Source: Weeksellaceae bacterium
GTDB lineage: Bacteria; Bacteroidota; Bacteroidia; Flavobacteriales; Weeksellaceae
Assembly: GCA_949788275.1 (NCBI GenBank)
Contig: OX460916.1
Coordinates: 3,278,925-3,342,924, forward strand
DNA: 64,000 nucleotides
Reading direction: 5' to 3'
Below are positions 45,087 through 54,069 of this stretch, in pieces. Made by a program: the position numbers and the translations under genes. The notes beneath the pieces are model-generated. The model searched no databases. It was not told where the DNA came from and was given only the letters and a program-made list of their open reading frames with translations. Position 1 is the stretch's first letter. The number at the start of each line of letters is the position of its first letter.

Positions 45087-46760
45087 TTACTTTGTAAATT
45101 GTTTTCGTCTTATAAAAAATCCGATTCCTCCTAGGGCTAAAATGCCTAGTGCAGGTATAAGGAGGTTTTTGTATTGCCAGTTCTGTTTTTCGGCCAATAC
45201 TTTCGATTCGCTTAACAACGGAATTTCTAATTGGCGGTTTCTTAAAGCCAAGAAATCTTCGTCGCCCAACAGATAGTCCATGGCATTCATAACGAATGTT
45301 TGGTTGGCGTAGGTGGTTGGACGAGAATTGGGGTTGTCTGGTCTAACCGAGAATTTATCTTCGCCTAAACGCATGGGCATACCTCGCCATAAATTATTTT
45401 TTAAAACATCACCATCAGAAATCACGATCATTTTACCGTTGGTTGCACGTTCTTTAAAGTGTTTAATTTCTTTGCGCTCGTAACGCGAAGCATAGGCCGA
45501 GGTGAAATTACCTTCTAACAAAACAGCCATGGGGATTTTTCCCATGGTGAATTCTTCGGGTTTTTCAACATCAACTTCTTCTAAAGATATGTAGTTTAAT
45601 GACGGTTTTAGCGTGGTTTGATCTGAACTACTCAGCAAGACCGTTTGCTTAATGTTGGGGTTTTTTAATAACTCGATCGGATTTGCAAATTGAAAAAGCA
45701 CCGGATCTATGGAATTGGTAATGGGGTTATCTTCACCTTTTACACCCAATTCAAAATAAGGCCAGGTGTAGTAATTGTAACTCACATTACCCGCTGTTTC
45801 GCCATCGGCTAATACAATCTTGGCACCGTTAAGATCTTTGATAACGGCCGGATGTAAGCGAACACCGTAGTTAAATAAGAAATCGTTTAACTTTAAATCG
45901 CGCGGAAAGGCCACTATTTTTCCTGAACGGAAAATGGAATCCATTTCGGCATCTACGGTTTCAACAGCCATCATCATTCGGCCTCCATTCATCATGTACT
46001 GATCCATAACCATTTTATCCATTTCGCTAAAAGGAAGGGTTGGTTTGGCTACAATAAGGGCATCGAATTTTTTTAAGCTGTCGATATCGTTTTCTTGAAA
46101 AGAGAACGTTTTGTTGACAATGGGATTAAGATAGACTTCGACATCGTATTTTTCCGATAAAGCTCTTCCTAATCCGTCTATATGTTGTTGAGGTAATTCG
46201 TCATGGTGAACGATAAAGCCAATTTTCTTACGTTCGAAATTGGTGATCTTTTGTATTTTTTCTGCAAATAGATACTCTAATTTATCGGTAGAAGCCAAGG
46301 CCAGTTCTTCAAAAGGAATAGAAGGGTTGTTGACTAAGGTCTCCATCCAAATGCTGCGATCGCCATAGGTAAGTTTGGCGTACGGATAGACGTTTAATAA
46401 ACCTTTATCGGTTTTAATAGGCACGGCTACCAAATTATTTTGTTCTAATTCGGTGGTGTTGGCATCCACTGGATCGATAAATTGATAGGTGATATTTTTG
46501 TTTTTATCGCGAAGTTCGTCCAGTAAAAATTGAATTTCGTTTTTTAAGATGCGGTAATCGCCGGTTAGTTCGCCACCCAGTAGAATTTCTATTTTTAGAG
46601 GTTCTTTCACGTTTTTCAACAAGGTCGTCGATGTTGAGGTTAAGGTATAGCGTTGATCTTTTGTAAAATCGTACCGTTGGTAAACCCATTGGGTTAGGAG
46701 TAAGCCAATGAATAATCCGATAACGATTAACCAGGTTTTATGAGTCTTTTTGTTCATCAT
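45087..46760 (-). CDS. gldG: Gliding motility ABC transporter component GldG
   Basis: 557 residues: an N-terminal membrane segment (about 10-28), a large periplasmic part with an ABC-type GldG/IFT52-like fold (EPLKIEILLGGELTGDYRILK, then KKIGFIVHHDELPQ), and a C-terminal membrane segment (LLIPALGILALGGIGFFI). GldG works with GldF and the ATPase GldA in flavobacterial gliding. gldA is not next to it. Its start overlaps the gldF stop by 4 bp. Confidence 0.9.
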   Translation of the reverse strand: MMNKKTHKTWLIVIGLFIGLLLTQWVYQRYDFTKDQRYTLTSTSTTLLKNVKEPLKIEILLGGELTGDYRILKNEIQFLLDELRDKNKNITYQFIDPVDANTTELEQNNLVAVPIKTDKGLLNVYPYAKLTYGDRSIWMETLVNNPSIPFEELALASTDKLEYLFAEKIQKITNFERKKIGFIVHHDELPQQHIDGLGRALSEKYDVEVYLNPIVNKTFSFQENDIDSLKKFDALIVAKPTLPFSEMDKMVMDQYMMNGGRMMMAVETVDAEMDSIFRSGKIVAFPRDLKLNDFLFNYGVRLHPAVIKDLNGAKIVLADGETAGNVSYNYYTWPYFELGVKGEDNPITNSIDPVLFQFANPIELLKNPNIKQTVLLSSSDQTTLKPSLNYISLEEVDVEKPEEFTMGKIPMAVLLEGNFTSAYASRYERKEIKHFKERATNGKMIVISDGDVLKNNLWRGMPMRLGEDKFSVRPDNPNSRPTTYANQTFVMNAMDYLLGDEDFLALRNRQLEIPLLSESKVLAEKQNWQYKNLLIPALGILALGGIGFFIRRKQFTK

Positions 46761-47488
46761 TTCGAGCGCTGTAATTGTAGAATGGTGAATTGAAGGAATA
46801 AACCGATTAGGAGAATGAAATAAAACAAATCGCGTGTATCAATAATTCCTTTTAAGAATTGACTGTAATGGGAGTAACTGCCTATTTTTTGAACATAGAA
46901 ATCGGCCGAACCTAAGAGGTTATAAGAGGCAAGACCTTCGAAGCCATAAAACATTAAAAAACATAGACAAACGGCCAACACAAAAGCCATGACTTGATTC
47001 TTGGATATGGAAGAGGTGAATATCCCGATCGCAGCAAAAAGGCAACTCATTAACAGCAAACCGATATAACCGCTGTAAATTACCCCATAGTCTAATGCCT
47101 GTCCGGGAATAATTAAATCGCTGATGGTGAAAATAAACAATACACTTGGTAATAGGCAGAAGAGTATAACCGAAATAACGGCTAAGAATTTTCCACCAAT
47201 AATGGCGCTATTTTTTATAGGGAGTGTAAATAACCAGGTTAATGTACCGTTGGCTTTCTCTTCAGCAATCATTTTCATGGTTAGGGCCGGCACCAGGAAA
47301 AGTAAAATCCAAGGAGCAATAAAGAAAAAGCTGTTTAAAGAAGCATTGCCTGTATTAAAAATATTGTATTCGTTTTCGAAAAACCAAAGAAACAAGGTCG
47401 AAATAATCGCAAACGCCAACGCTGCAACATAGGCCGTAGAGCCTAGGAAGAAGTTAGCGAATTCTTTTTTAAAAAGGGTCCACATCAT
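46757..47488 (-). CDS. gldF: Gliding motility ABC transporter permease GldF
   Basis: 243 residues with six hydrophobic segments, starting MMWTLFKKEFANFFLGSTAYVA and holding EEKANGTLTWLFTLPIKNSAIIGGKF, the usual ABC-2 permease coupling region. It overlaps gldG by 4 bp, which implies translational coupling, and begins directly after hemJ. Whether this strain glides cannot be told from this window. Confidence 0.9.
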   Translation of the reverse strand: MMWTLFKKEFANFFLGSTAYVAALAFAIISTLFLWFFENEYNIFNTGNASLNSFFFIAPWILLFLVPALTMKMIAEEKANGTLTWLFTLPIKNSAIIGGKFLAVISVILFCLLPSVLFIFTISDLIIPGQALDYGVIYSGYIGLLLMSCLFAAIGIFTSSISKNQVMAFVLAVCLCFLMFYGFEGLASYNLLGSADFYVQKIGSYSHYSQFLKGIIDTRDLFYFILLIGLFLQFTILQLQRSK

Positions 47489-48034
47489 TTAATTCTTGTT
47501 GTTACGGTTAATAATTTTTACCATCATCATAATAATTGCACCAATCATAACAAAGCTAACGACAGCCCACGGCCAATGTTGTACAAAGCCACCTTTCTGT
47601 ATAACCGCAAAAACAATGGCAAATAATAAAACGGTAGCCACTTCATTCATCATGCGAAGACGGACCGACGTGTATTTAAAAATATCTTTTTTTAATTCGC
47701 GCAACGTTTTCCAACACCAGTAATGGTAGCCAAATAAAATAGCCAGCATTCCCAGTTTAAACTGCATCCAACCCGCGTTCAGCAAAGACGGATTCTTCAC
47801 CAACATCCATGTACCCATAATCACCATCACGGTAAATGCAGGTACGGTGATTACATTCCACAGCCTACCTTCCATAAACTTATATTGTTCAGCAAGGATA
47901 CTGCGTTTAGGTTCATCCATTTTTTGTGTATCGGTATGGTAAATCATTAAGCGTACAATGTAGAACAACCCAGCAAAATAACTCACCACCAAAATAACAT
48001 GTATAGCCTTATAAATAAGGTAATTATATCCCAT
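47489..48034 (-). CDS. hemJ: HemJ-like protoporphyrinogen oxidase
   Basis: 181 residues with about four to five membrane segments. The start YLIYKAIHVILVVSYFAGLFYIVRL is the HemJ signature, with the conserved histidine in KAIHVI and the later LRMMNEV. HemJ oxidises protoporphyrinogen IX in haem synthesis. It ends on the base before the gldF gene and is probably cotranscribed with it. Confidence 0.85.
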   Translation of the reverse strand: MGYNYLIYKAIHVILVVSYFAGLFYIVRLMIYHTDTQKMDEPKRSILAEQYKFMEGRLWNVITVPAFTVMVIMGTWMLVKNPSLLNAGWMQFKLGMLAILFGYHYWCWKTLRELKKDIFKYTSVRLRMMNEVATVLLFAIVFAVIQKGGFVQHWPWAVVSFVMIGAIIMMMVKIINRNNKN

Positions 48035-48053
48035 AAAATTAAAATTCTAATCT

Positions 48054-48923
48054 TTATTTTTCAGCCACATCGGGTTCTAGTATATTTTCGAATTCAATGG
48101 TAATGGGGTCTCCCTTCTTTAAGCCCATCAAGGTATTGGCACCTCCAGAAACAATCGGATTACTTTTGTACAACGTAACTTCCAGAAAATTGGCCGAATT
48201 AAACAAACAGAGCGTTCGCCCCATCGCTTGCAATTCTTTGCTAAAATCTTGCACCACCTCATTGTAATGTTCGTAGATAACATTAATGTCGGTAATGGAA
48301 AAATCTTTCTGTCGTAAAATAATCTTGTATTTTCTATTCTGCATGGCCTCTTCAAAATGCTTGCGCGAAATATTGGTCACCACATTTCCAAAATGATCAA
48401 TGTAAATCACATTTCCCACTAAAAACTTATCATCGCGGTAAACCGGATTCAGTTCATTCAGTTGTTTTAGTTTTTTACGCTTTTTACCCAATAAGGCCAT
48501 AACTCCTCCACGTGCTATATGGCAGGCAACAGGAACAAAACAGGTTTTTACAGGAAAAAGACTATCGATTTCTTCGGGGTGAATGGTAATTTCAACAAGC
48601 TCTTGCGGTTGATGATTTTGGCAGATTAACGATAAAATACCATTGTCTCCACAAATAAAGTAATGGTCGTTAATCAAGGCACAAATTGGCCGTTGGTTGG
48701 GCGTACTCAGGGCATTTACACCAATAATATGAATAGTGCCTTTAGGGAATTCACTGTATGAATTTCGAATGATATAAGCCGCTTCTGATAAATCATAAGG
48801 GCTAACGTGATGCGATATATCCACAATCGTTACATCCGACAATTCTTTTAGTATAGACCCTTTGATACTCGAAACAAAGTAGTCTTTTAACCCAAAATCT
48901 GTTGTTAATGTAATAATTGCCAT
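48054..48923 (-). CDS. SAM hydroxide adenosyltransferase family protein
   Basis: 289 residues from the ATG at 48923, which gives the family start MAIITLTTDFGLKDYFVSSI; the open frame upstream to 49058 runs into the phoH gene. The signatures DISHHVSPYDLSEAAYI and GDNGILSLI fit the DUF62 family, which cleaves S-adenosylmethionine to adenosine and methionine. The gene is divergent from phoH. Confidence 0.88.
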   Translation of the reverse strand: MAIITLTTDFGLKDYFVSSIKGSILKELSDVTIVDISHHVSPYDLSEAAYIIRNSYSEFPKGTIHIIGVNALSTPNQRPICALINDHYFICGDNGILSLICQNHQPQELVEITIHPEEIDSLFPVKTCFVPVACHIARGGVMALLGKKRKKLKQLNELNPVYRDDKFLVGNVIYIDHFGNVVTNISRKHFEEAMQNRKYKIILRQKDFSITDINVIYEHYNEVVQDFSKELQAMGRTLCLFNSANFLEVTLYKSNPIVSGGANTLMGLKKGDPITIEFENILEPDVAEK

Positions 48924-48940
48924 TTTCTTATTATAGATAG

Positions 48941-48961
48941 CAAATATATTGTTTATTTTTG
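48941..48961. promoter_or_regulatory. Possible divergent -7 elements for the SAM hydrolase and phoH
   Basis: CAAATATA at 48941-48948 (TATATTTG on -) and TATTTTTG at 48954-48961 (+) both fit TAnnTTTG. No clear -33 TTTG partner is seen for either. Confidence 0.35.
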
Positions 48962-48989
48962 TGTTAGTGAACCTAAAATAAGAACACAT

Positions 48990-49973
48990 TTGACCGAAAT
49001 TACAATTCAACTCGATGAGATAAGTGCCCAGGATTTCTATGGAGCGAATAATGAACATTTAAAACGACTGAAGGAATATTTTCCTAAACTAAAGATTATT
49101 GCCCGTGGCAAAGCTTTAAACGTTTTAGGAAACGAAGATATCCTTACGGTTTTCGAACAGAAAGTAAACCGACTAATAGACCATTTGCAACGCTATAACA
49201 GTTTAAGTAACCGAGAATTTGAAATCGTTATGATGGAAGATAAGCAAGAAATGCATCGGATGAAAAAAGAAGATGAGGTTATTGTGCATGGTGTAAACGG
49301 GAAAATGATTAAACCCTTAACATCCGGGCAAGCCCAATTGGTTCAGAAAGTTCGCGAGAAGGACATGGTCTTTGCCATTGGACCCGCCGGAACGGGTAAA
49401 ACCTATACAGGCGTGGCCATGGCTGTAGAAGCGCTAAAGAACAAAGAAGTAAAACGCATTGTACTTACGCGTCCTGCGGTGGAGGCAGGCGAAAGCTTAG
49501 GTTTTCTCCCTGGCGATATGAAAGACAAGCTCGATCCTTACCTACAACCGCTCTATGATGCCTTAAAAGACATGATTCATTTCGAGAAACTCGGTGCCTA
49601 CTTAGAGAAAGGGGTTATTGAAGTCGCTCCCCTCGCTTTTATGCGTGGACGAACGCTAGACGAAGCTTTCGTAATCTTAGATGAAGCACAAAACACCACC
49701 TATGCACAAATGAAAATGTTCCTTACCCGAATGGGCAAGAACTCTAAATTTATGATAACCGGTGACCCTAGCCAGATCGACTTACCACCCAAACAAAAAT
49801 CGGGTCTTAAAGAAGCAACACGCATTCTAAAAGACGTAAAAGATATAGGTTTTATTTACCTCGACGATAAAGATGTTGTAAGACACCCACTCGTTCGCGA
49901 TATCCTGAAAGCGTATAAGGTGAACGACGAAGCCAATGAAGAATACAATGAACAAAAAAGAGAACGTGTATAA
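48990..49973 (+). CDS. phoH: PhoH-like ATPase
   Basis: 327 residues, starting at a TTG at 48990 (followed by TEITIQLDEISAQDFYG, the usual family start); no nearby ATG fits. Walker A is GPAGTGKTYTG, Walker B is VILDEAQN, and MITGDPSQIDLP is the conserved sensor region. PhoH proteins are RNA-linked ATPases, often near ybeY. The stop codon lies inside its terminator hairpin. Confidence 0.92.
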   Translation: MTEITIQLDEISAQDFYGANNEHLKRLKEYFPKLKIIARGKALNVLGNEDILTVFEQKVNRLIDHLQRYNSLSNREFEIVMMEDKQEMHRMKKEDEVIVHGVNGKMIKPLTSGQAQLVQKVREKDMVFAIGPAGTGKTYTGVAMAVEALKNKEVKRIVLTRPAVEAGESLGFLPGDMKDKLDPYLQPLYDALKDMIHFEKLGAYLEKGVIEVAPLAFMRGRTLDEAFVILDEAQNTTYAQMKMFLTRMGKNSKFMITGDPSQIDLPPKQKSGLKEATRILKDVKDIGFIYLDDKDVVRHPLVRDILKAYKVNDEANEEYNEQKRERV

Positions 49974-49985
49974 CGTTCTTTTTTT
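49961..49985 (+). terminator. phoH terminator overlapping the stop codon
   Basis: AGAACGT (49961-49967) pairs with ACGTTCT (49973-49979) and is followed by seven T. The TAA at 49971-49973 lies at the base of the loop, so the terminator is partly coding. Confidence 0.75.
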
Positions 49986-49990
49986 ATGGG

Positions 49991-50103
49991 GGCGGCCGCT
50001 ACGCGCCGGGCTTTCCACTCCCAATCTTTGCAACAAGAAATAAAGGGTTCCAGTTGAAAATCGCGGGATGTTGCAAAGGATTTCCGCTGCAATCCCTGCC
50101 GCA
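49991..50103 (+). repeat. Dispersed structured element, copy E
   Basis: Outer helix GCGGC (49992-49996) with GCCGC (50098-50102), CGC-TAC-GCG, CCGGGCTTTCC, inner helix CTTTGCAAC/GTTGCAAAG. Nearly identical to copy D, with only a few changes in the variable loop. It starts 18 bp after the phoH stop, in the same orientation. Confidence 0.75.
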
Positions 50104-50104
50104 G

Positions 50105-50152
50105 CGCCAAAGATTCTAATTGTTCTATTCAGAACAATTAGAATCTTTGGCG
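50105..50152. terminator. Perfect 22-bp hairpin attached to element copy E
   Basis: The arms 50105-50126 and 50131-50152 are exact complements around ATTC. It begins 2 bp after the last base of element E. Confidence 0.6.
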
Positions 50153-50159
50153 TTTAGGG

Positions 50160-50501
50160 CATAAACGGTGTAAAGTTTAAATCTTAGATTATAGACGATA
50201 GATTTTAGTCGATAGATAATAGATTATAGACAATAGACAATAGATTTTAGATAATAGACGATAGATAAAAGACAAAATTCTTTTTGTTGAAGCCACCTTA
50301 TCCTATCTAATATCTATTTACTCATGTCTTAAATCTAATCACTAAAGACTAACAAAACAGATAAAATTCGTTTTCTTGAAGGCCACCTTATCTCATCTAA
50401 TATCTATGTACTAATATCTTAAATCCGTCCACTAATATCTTAAATCTAACTACTCATATCTCAAATCTAACTACTCATATCTCAAATCTGTTCACTAACA
50501 G
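50160..50501. repeat. Degenerate AT-rich simple repeats downstream of element E
   Basis: First a run of GATAGAC / AATAGAC / GATAGAT words (50185-50275). Then two copies of a unit near GAAG-CCACCTTATC followed by ATCTAATATCTAT (about 50285 and 50370), then AATCTAACTACTCATATCTC units. They resemble the linker words of the array at 43717-44900. No gene is seen. Confidence 0.75.
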
Positions 50502-52028
50502 CTATTTCCCTACATTTTTATCCAAGCTGCGGTACTGAATCGCTTCAGCAACATGATGGGAGGCAATCGTGTTATCACCCGCTAAATCAGCAATGGTTCT
50601 CGCCACACGAATAATCCGATCATAAGCACGTGCAGAAAGATTCAAACGATCCATGGCCACTTTGATCAATTGCTTCGACGTTTCATCCAACACACAAAAC
50701 CGATCCAACTCCTTAGGGCCTATTTGGGCGTTGTAATGCACAGGCGAATCCGTAAATCGTTTGTTTTGTAAACTTCGCGCCCGAAGGACCCTTTGCCGAA
50801 TGATGGCACTTTTTTCGCCGGATCGTTCCATCGATAAATCATCAAAGGGCACGGGTGTTACCTCAATGTGCAAATCGATCCGATCCAACAGCGGCCCCGA
50901 TATTTTATTCATATAGCGCTGCATCTCAAAAGCGGTTGAGGTGTTGTTGGGGTCATCCATAAAATAACCGCTTGGACTGGGGTTCATAGAGGCGACCAAC
51001 ATAAAACTAGACGGGTAGGTCACGGTAAATTTCGCCCGAGAAATGGTCACTTCCCGGTCTTCCAAAGGTTGACGCATCACTTCCAAAACGGAACGTTTAA
51101 ATTCTGGTAGTTCGTCTAAAAATAAAACACCGTTGTGGGCCAAAGAGATTTCCCCTGGTTGTGGATGACTTCCTCCACCCACCAAGGCGACGTCCGAAAT
51201 GGTATGGTGGGGCGAAATATAAGGGCGATGCGTAATTAAAGTCTGTTGAGGTAATTTACCAGCCACGCTATGAATTTTGGTTACTTCCAACGATTCATCA
51301 ATCGTTAAGGGGGGAAGGATAGAAGCAATGCGTTTGGCTAACATGGTTTTTCCGCTTCCAGGAGGTCCTATTAAAATAATATTGTGCCCACCTGCAGCCG
51401 CTACTTCCATGGCTCGTTTCACGGTTTCTTGCCCTTTCACATCCGAGAAATCGAACGGATAATCCTTGGTTTGTTCAAAGAAAGACGTATTTAAATTCAC
51501 TGTACAAGGTTCAATGCTGGTTTCACCGTTGAAATAATCAATTACATCGGTAATGTGGTTAACAGGCAATACATCAATGCCTTGAACAACGGCCGCTTCT
51601 TCTGCATTTTGAACAGGGATCATAAGGCGCTTAAATCCTTCTTCTTTGGCCTGAATAGCGATAGGTAAAGCTCCTTTTATCGGTCTTAAAGATCCATCGA
51701 GGGATAGTTCGCCCATCATCATACACTCATGAATTTTCGCGGGTGAAATTTGTTGGGAAGCAGCCAATATACCTACGGCAATGGGCAAGTCGTAAGCAGC
51801 CCCTTCTTTTTGCAAATCGGCTGGGGCCATATTAATGGTGATCTTTTTTCCAGGAATCTTATAGTTCGAATTTTTTAAAGCCGCATTAATGCGGTAATTA
51901 CTTTCTTTAATGGCACTATCGGGTAGTCCCACTAAGTAATAGCCAACACCTTGATCGATGTTTACTTCTACAACAATGGTTTGTGCCGCTATCCCATAAA
52001 TGGCACTTCCAAAAATTTTTACCAACAT
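50502..52028 (-). CDS. comM: YifB/ComM family Mg-chelatase-like AAA+ ATPase
   Basis: 508 residues. N-terminal Lon-protease-like fold (1-170; VEVNIDQGVGYYLVGLPDSAIKE), an AAA+ module with Walker A GPPGSGKTMLAKRI and Walker B VLFLDELPEFKRSVLE, and the C-terminal Mg-chelatase region (LSARAYDRIIRVARTIADLAG). ComM is known in Vibrio and others as a helicase that drives branch migration in natural transformation. Its role here is inferred from the family. Confidence 0.93.
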   Translation of the reverse strand: MLVKIFGSAIYGIAAQTIVVEVNIDQGVGYYLVGLPDSAIKESNYRINAALKNSNYKIPGKKITINMAPADLQKEGAAYDLPIAVGILAASQQISPAKIHECMMMGELSLDGSLRPIKGALPIAIQAKEEGFKRLMIPVQNAEEAAVVQGIDVLPVNHITDVIDYFNGETSIEPCTVNLNTSFFEQTKDYPFDFSDVKGQETVKRAMEVAAAGGHNIILIGPPGSGKTMLAKRIASILPPLTIDESLEVTKIHSVAGKLPQQTLITHRPYISPHHTISDVALVGGGSHPQPGEISLAHNGVLFLDELPEFKRSVLEVMRQPLEDREVTISRAKFTVTYPSSFMLVASMNPSPSGYFMDDPNNTSTAFEMQRYMNKISGPLLDRIDLHIEVTPVPFDDLSMERSGEKSAIIRQRVLRARSLQNKRFTDSPVHYNAQIGPKELDRFCVLDETSKQLIKVAMDRLNLSARAYDRIIRVARTIADLAGDNTIASHHVAEAIQYRSLDKNVGK

Positions 52029-52528
52029 AAAATCATAGTATCAAGGGTCCATAAATAAAACCTTAAAATACATATATTTAATTGATTATGAAATAGTTTG
52101 TGTAATAATTTAAGGAGAGAGGGTCATTTCAATACATTGAATTAGAGCACTATAGAAGGGGGCGCAAGTTGGGGTTTATTCGGTTATTCCCTAGCGAAAG
52201 GAGGTATATGCTATGATTCTTATAATTTCAGGTTTATGGAAAAATAGATGCTCGCTCAATGCCTAGAGAATTATTTGTTTGTAAGATTAATGGAAAAACC
52301 ATCGGGTCGTTTTATCGAAGAAAAGCGTTCTGTTTCCGAAGTTTGAAAATAGAAATCAGAAAGCCGATTCAGAATTCAATCTTTTGAGGAAGCTATGTTG
52401 AGTAAAAAAAATCCGTCTACAAAAAATATTTTTCATAAATTTACTTCCTTTTTCTATTGAATAAATAGTTTTAAGGATTTATAGAGTTAGTAATTAATAA
52501 TATAGCGCTTTTTAGTGTTAAATCCTTT
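52029..52528. other. 500-bp intergenic region between comM and cdd
   Basis: AT-rich, between divergent genes. The longest short frame (ATG at 52259, about 43 codons) has no match I recognise. There is no hairpin, repeat or promoter that I can support. It may hold the remains of a lost gene. Confidence 0.4.
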
Positions 52529-53005
52529 ATGAAAAAAGAAAAATTCTCATTCGAATATACCCGTTTTGCCAATAAAGCAGCATTAGATCCGGCGTTTAAA
52601 ACCGTGGTTGAATCTGCAGATGCCATAGCGCTAAATGCCTATGCGCCTTACTCCAATTTCAAAGTTGGAGCAGCCGTAGAATTAGAAAACGGAGAAATCT
52701 ATAGTTCCTCTAATCAAGAAAATGCAGCCTATCCGGTCGGAAGCTGTGCAGAACGCGGTTTATTGGCCTATGTCAATGCCAATTTTCCCAACATTAAAAT
52801 TGCCAAATTAGCGGTTTCAACACCCAATATCAATTATCCATTGCCTCCTTGCGGCATGTGCCGTCAATATATCTTGGAAATGGAAAAGAAACAAAACCAA
52901 AATATAAACATCGTTTTAAGTGGAAATGAAGGGGAAGTTATCCTATTGGATGCCGCTGCCGATTTGTTGCCATTGTACTTCGATGAAGAATTTTTGCAAG
53001 ACTGA
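52529..53005 (+). CDS. cdd: Cytidine deaminase
   Basis: 158 residues. The zinc site is seen as CAE in GSCAERGLLAYV (the all-cysteine, tetrameric type) and PPCGMCRQ. It deaminates cytidine and deoxycytidine in pyrimidine salvage. It lies 52 bp before pdhA. Confidence 0.93.
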   Translation: MKKEKFSFEYTRFANKAALDPAFKTVVESADAIALNAYAPYSNFKVGAAVELENGEIYSSSNQENAAYPVGSCAERGLLAYVNANFPNIKIAKLAVSTPNINYPLPPCGMCRQYILEMEKKQNQNINIVLSGNEGEVILLDAAADLLPLYFDEEFLQD

Positions 53006-53057
53006 TTTTGCACACTTATTATATTAGTTTAAATTTGTCCAACGGAATTGTGCAATT

Positions 53058-54065
53058 ATGGAAAAATTAACGCAAGAAAAGTACCTTCAATGGTACAAAG
53101 AAATGACGTTTTGGCGCCGCTTTGAAGATAAGTGTCGCTCTTTATATTTAAAACAAAAAATCAGAGGATTCTTACACCTTTACAATGGTCAAGAAGCATT
53201 ACCTGCTGGTTTTTTACACGCGATGAAACCAGGGGTTGATAATGTGATCACGGCTTACCGTTGTCACGTATGGCCAATGGCAATGGGGGTTGACCCGAAA
53301 AGAATTATGGCTGAAATGTGTGGTAAAGCTACAGGAACCTCTCAAGGTCTTGGTGGTTCTATGCACATCTTTAGTAAAGAACATAATTTTTACGGGGGGC
53401 ACGGAATCGTTGGTGGACAAATCAACTTAGGAGCTGGTATTGCTTTCGGAGATAAATACAACAAACGTGATGCTGTTACGATTTGTTTAATGGGAGATGG
53501 TGCGACGCGTCAAGGAACATTACACGAAACGTTCAATATGGCGATGAACTGGAAACTGCCAGTGGTATTTGTGTGTGAAAACAACCAATATGCGATGGGA
53601 ACTTCGGTAAGCCGTACGGCCAACCACGAAGATATTTGGAAATTAGGTCTTGGTTACGATATGCCTTCAATGGCGGTTGACGGAATGGATCCAGTGAAAG
53701 TAGCAGAAGCTGCCTACGAAGCAATCGAACGTGCGCGTCGTGGCGATGGCCCTACCTTCTTGGATATTCGTACCTACCGTTTTAGAGGTCACTCAATGTC
53801 CGATGCTGAACCGTATCGTACGAAGGAAGAAGTAGAGAACTACAAACAAGAAGATCCTATTTTAAACGTAGAAAATCATATTTTAATTAACAACTGGGCT
53901 ACCAAAGAACAATTGGAAGCGATGGTCGAAGAAGCAAAAATTGCCGTTGAAGAATGTGTCGAGTTTGCCGAAAATTCACCTTACCCAGATGCTGATGTTA
54001 TGTATGATTACATTTACTCGGAAGAGAATTACCCTTTCTTAGATAAAGTAGAAAACAACTTATAA
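53058..54065 (+). CDS. pdhA: Pyruvate dehydrogenase E1 alpha subunit
   Basis: 335 residues. The thiamine diphosphate motif is GDGATRQG followed later by ENNQYAMGT. The N-terminal FLHLYNGQEA and the phosphorylation-loop region RTYRFRGHSMSD are typical. It forms the E1 with a beta subunit encoded elsewhere and feeds acetyl groups to the E2 encoded 4 bp downstream. Confidence 0.95.
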   Translation: MEKLTQEKYLQWYKEMTFWRRFEDKCRSLYLKQKIRGFLHLYNGQEALPAGFLHAMKPGVDNVITAYRCHVWPMAMGVDPKRIMAEMCGKATGTSQGLGGSMHIFSKEHNFYGGHGIVGGQINLGAGIAFGDKYNKRDAVTICLMGDGATRQGTLHETFNMAMNWKLPVVFVCENNQYAMGTSVSRTANHEDIWKLGLGYDMPSMAVDGMDPVKVAEAAYEAIERARRGDGPTFLDIRTYRFRGHSMSDAEPYRTKEEVENYKQEDPILNVENHILINNWATKEQLEAMVEEAKIAVEECVEFAENSPYPDADVMYDYIYSEENYPFLDKVENNL

Positions 54066-54069
54066 AACC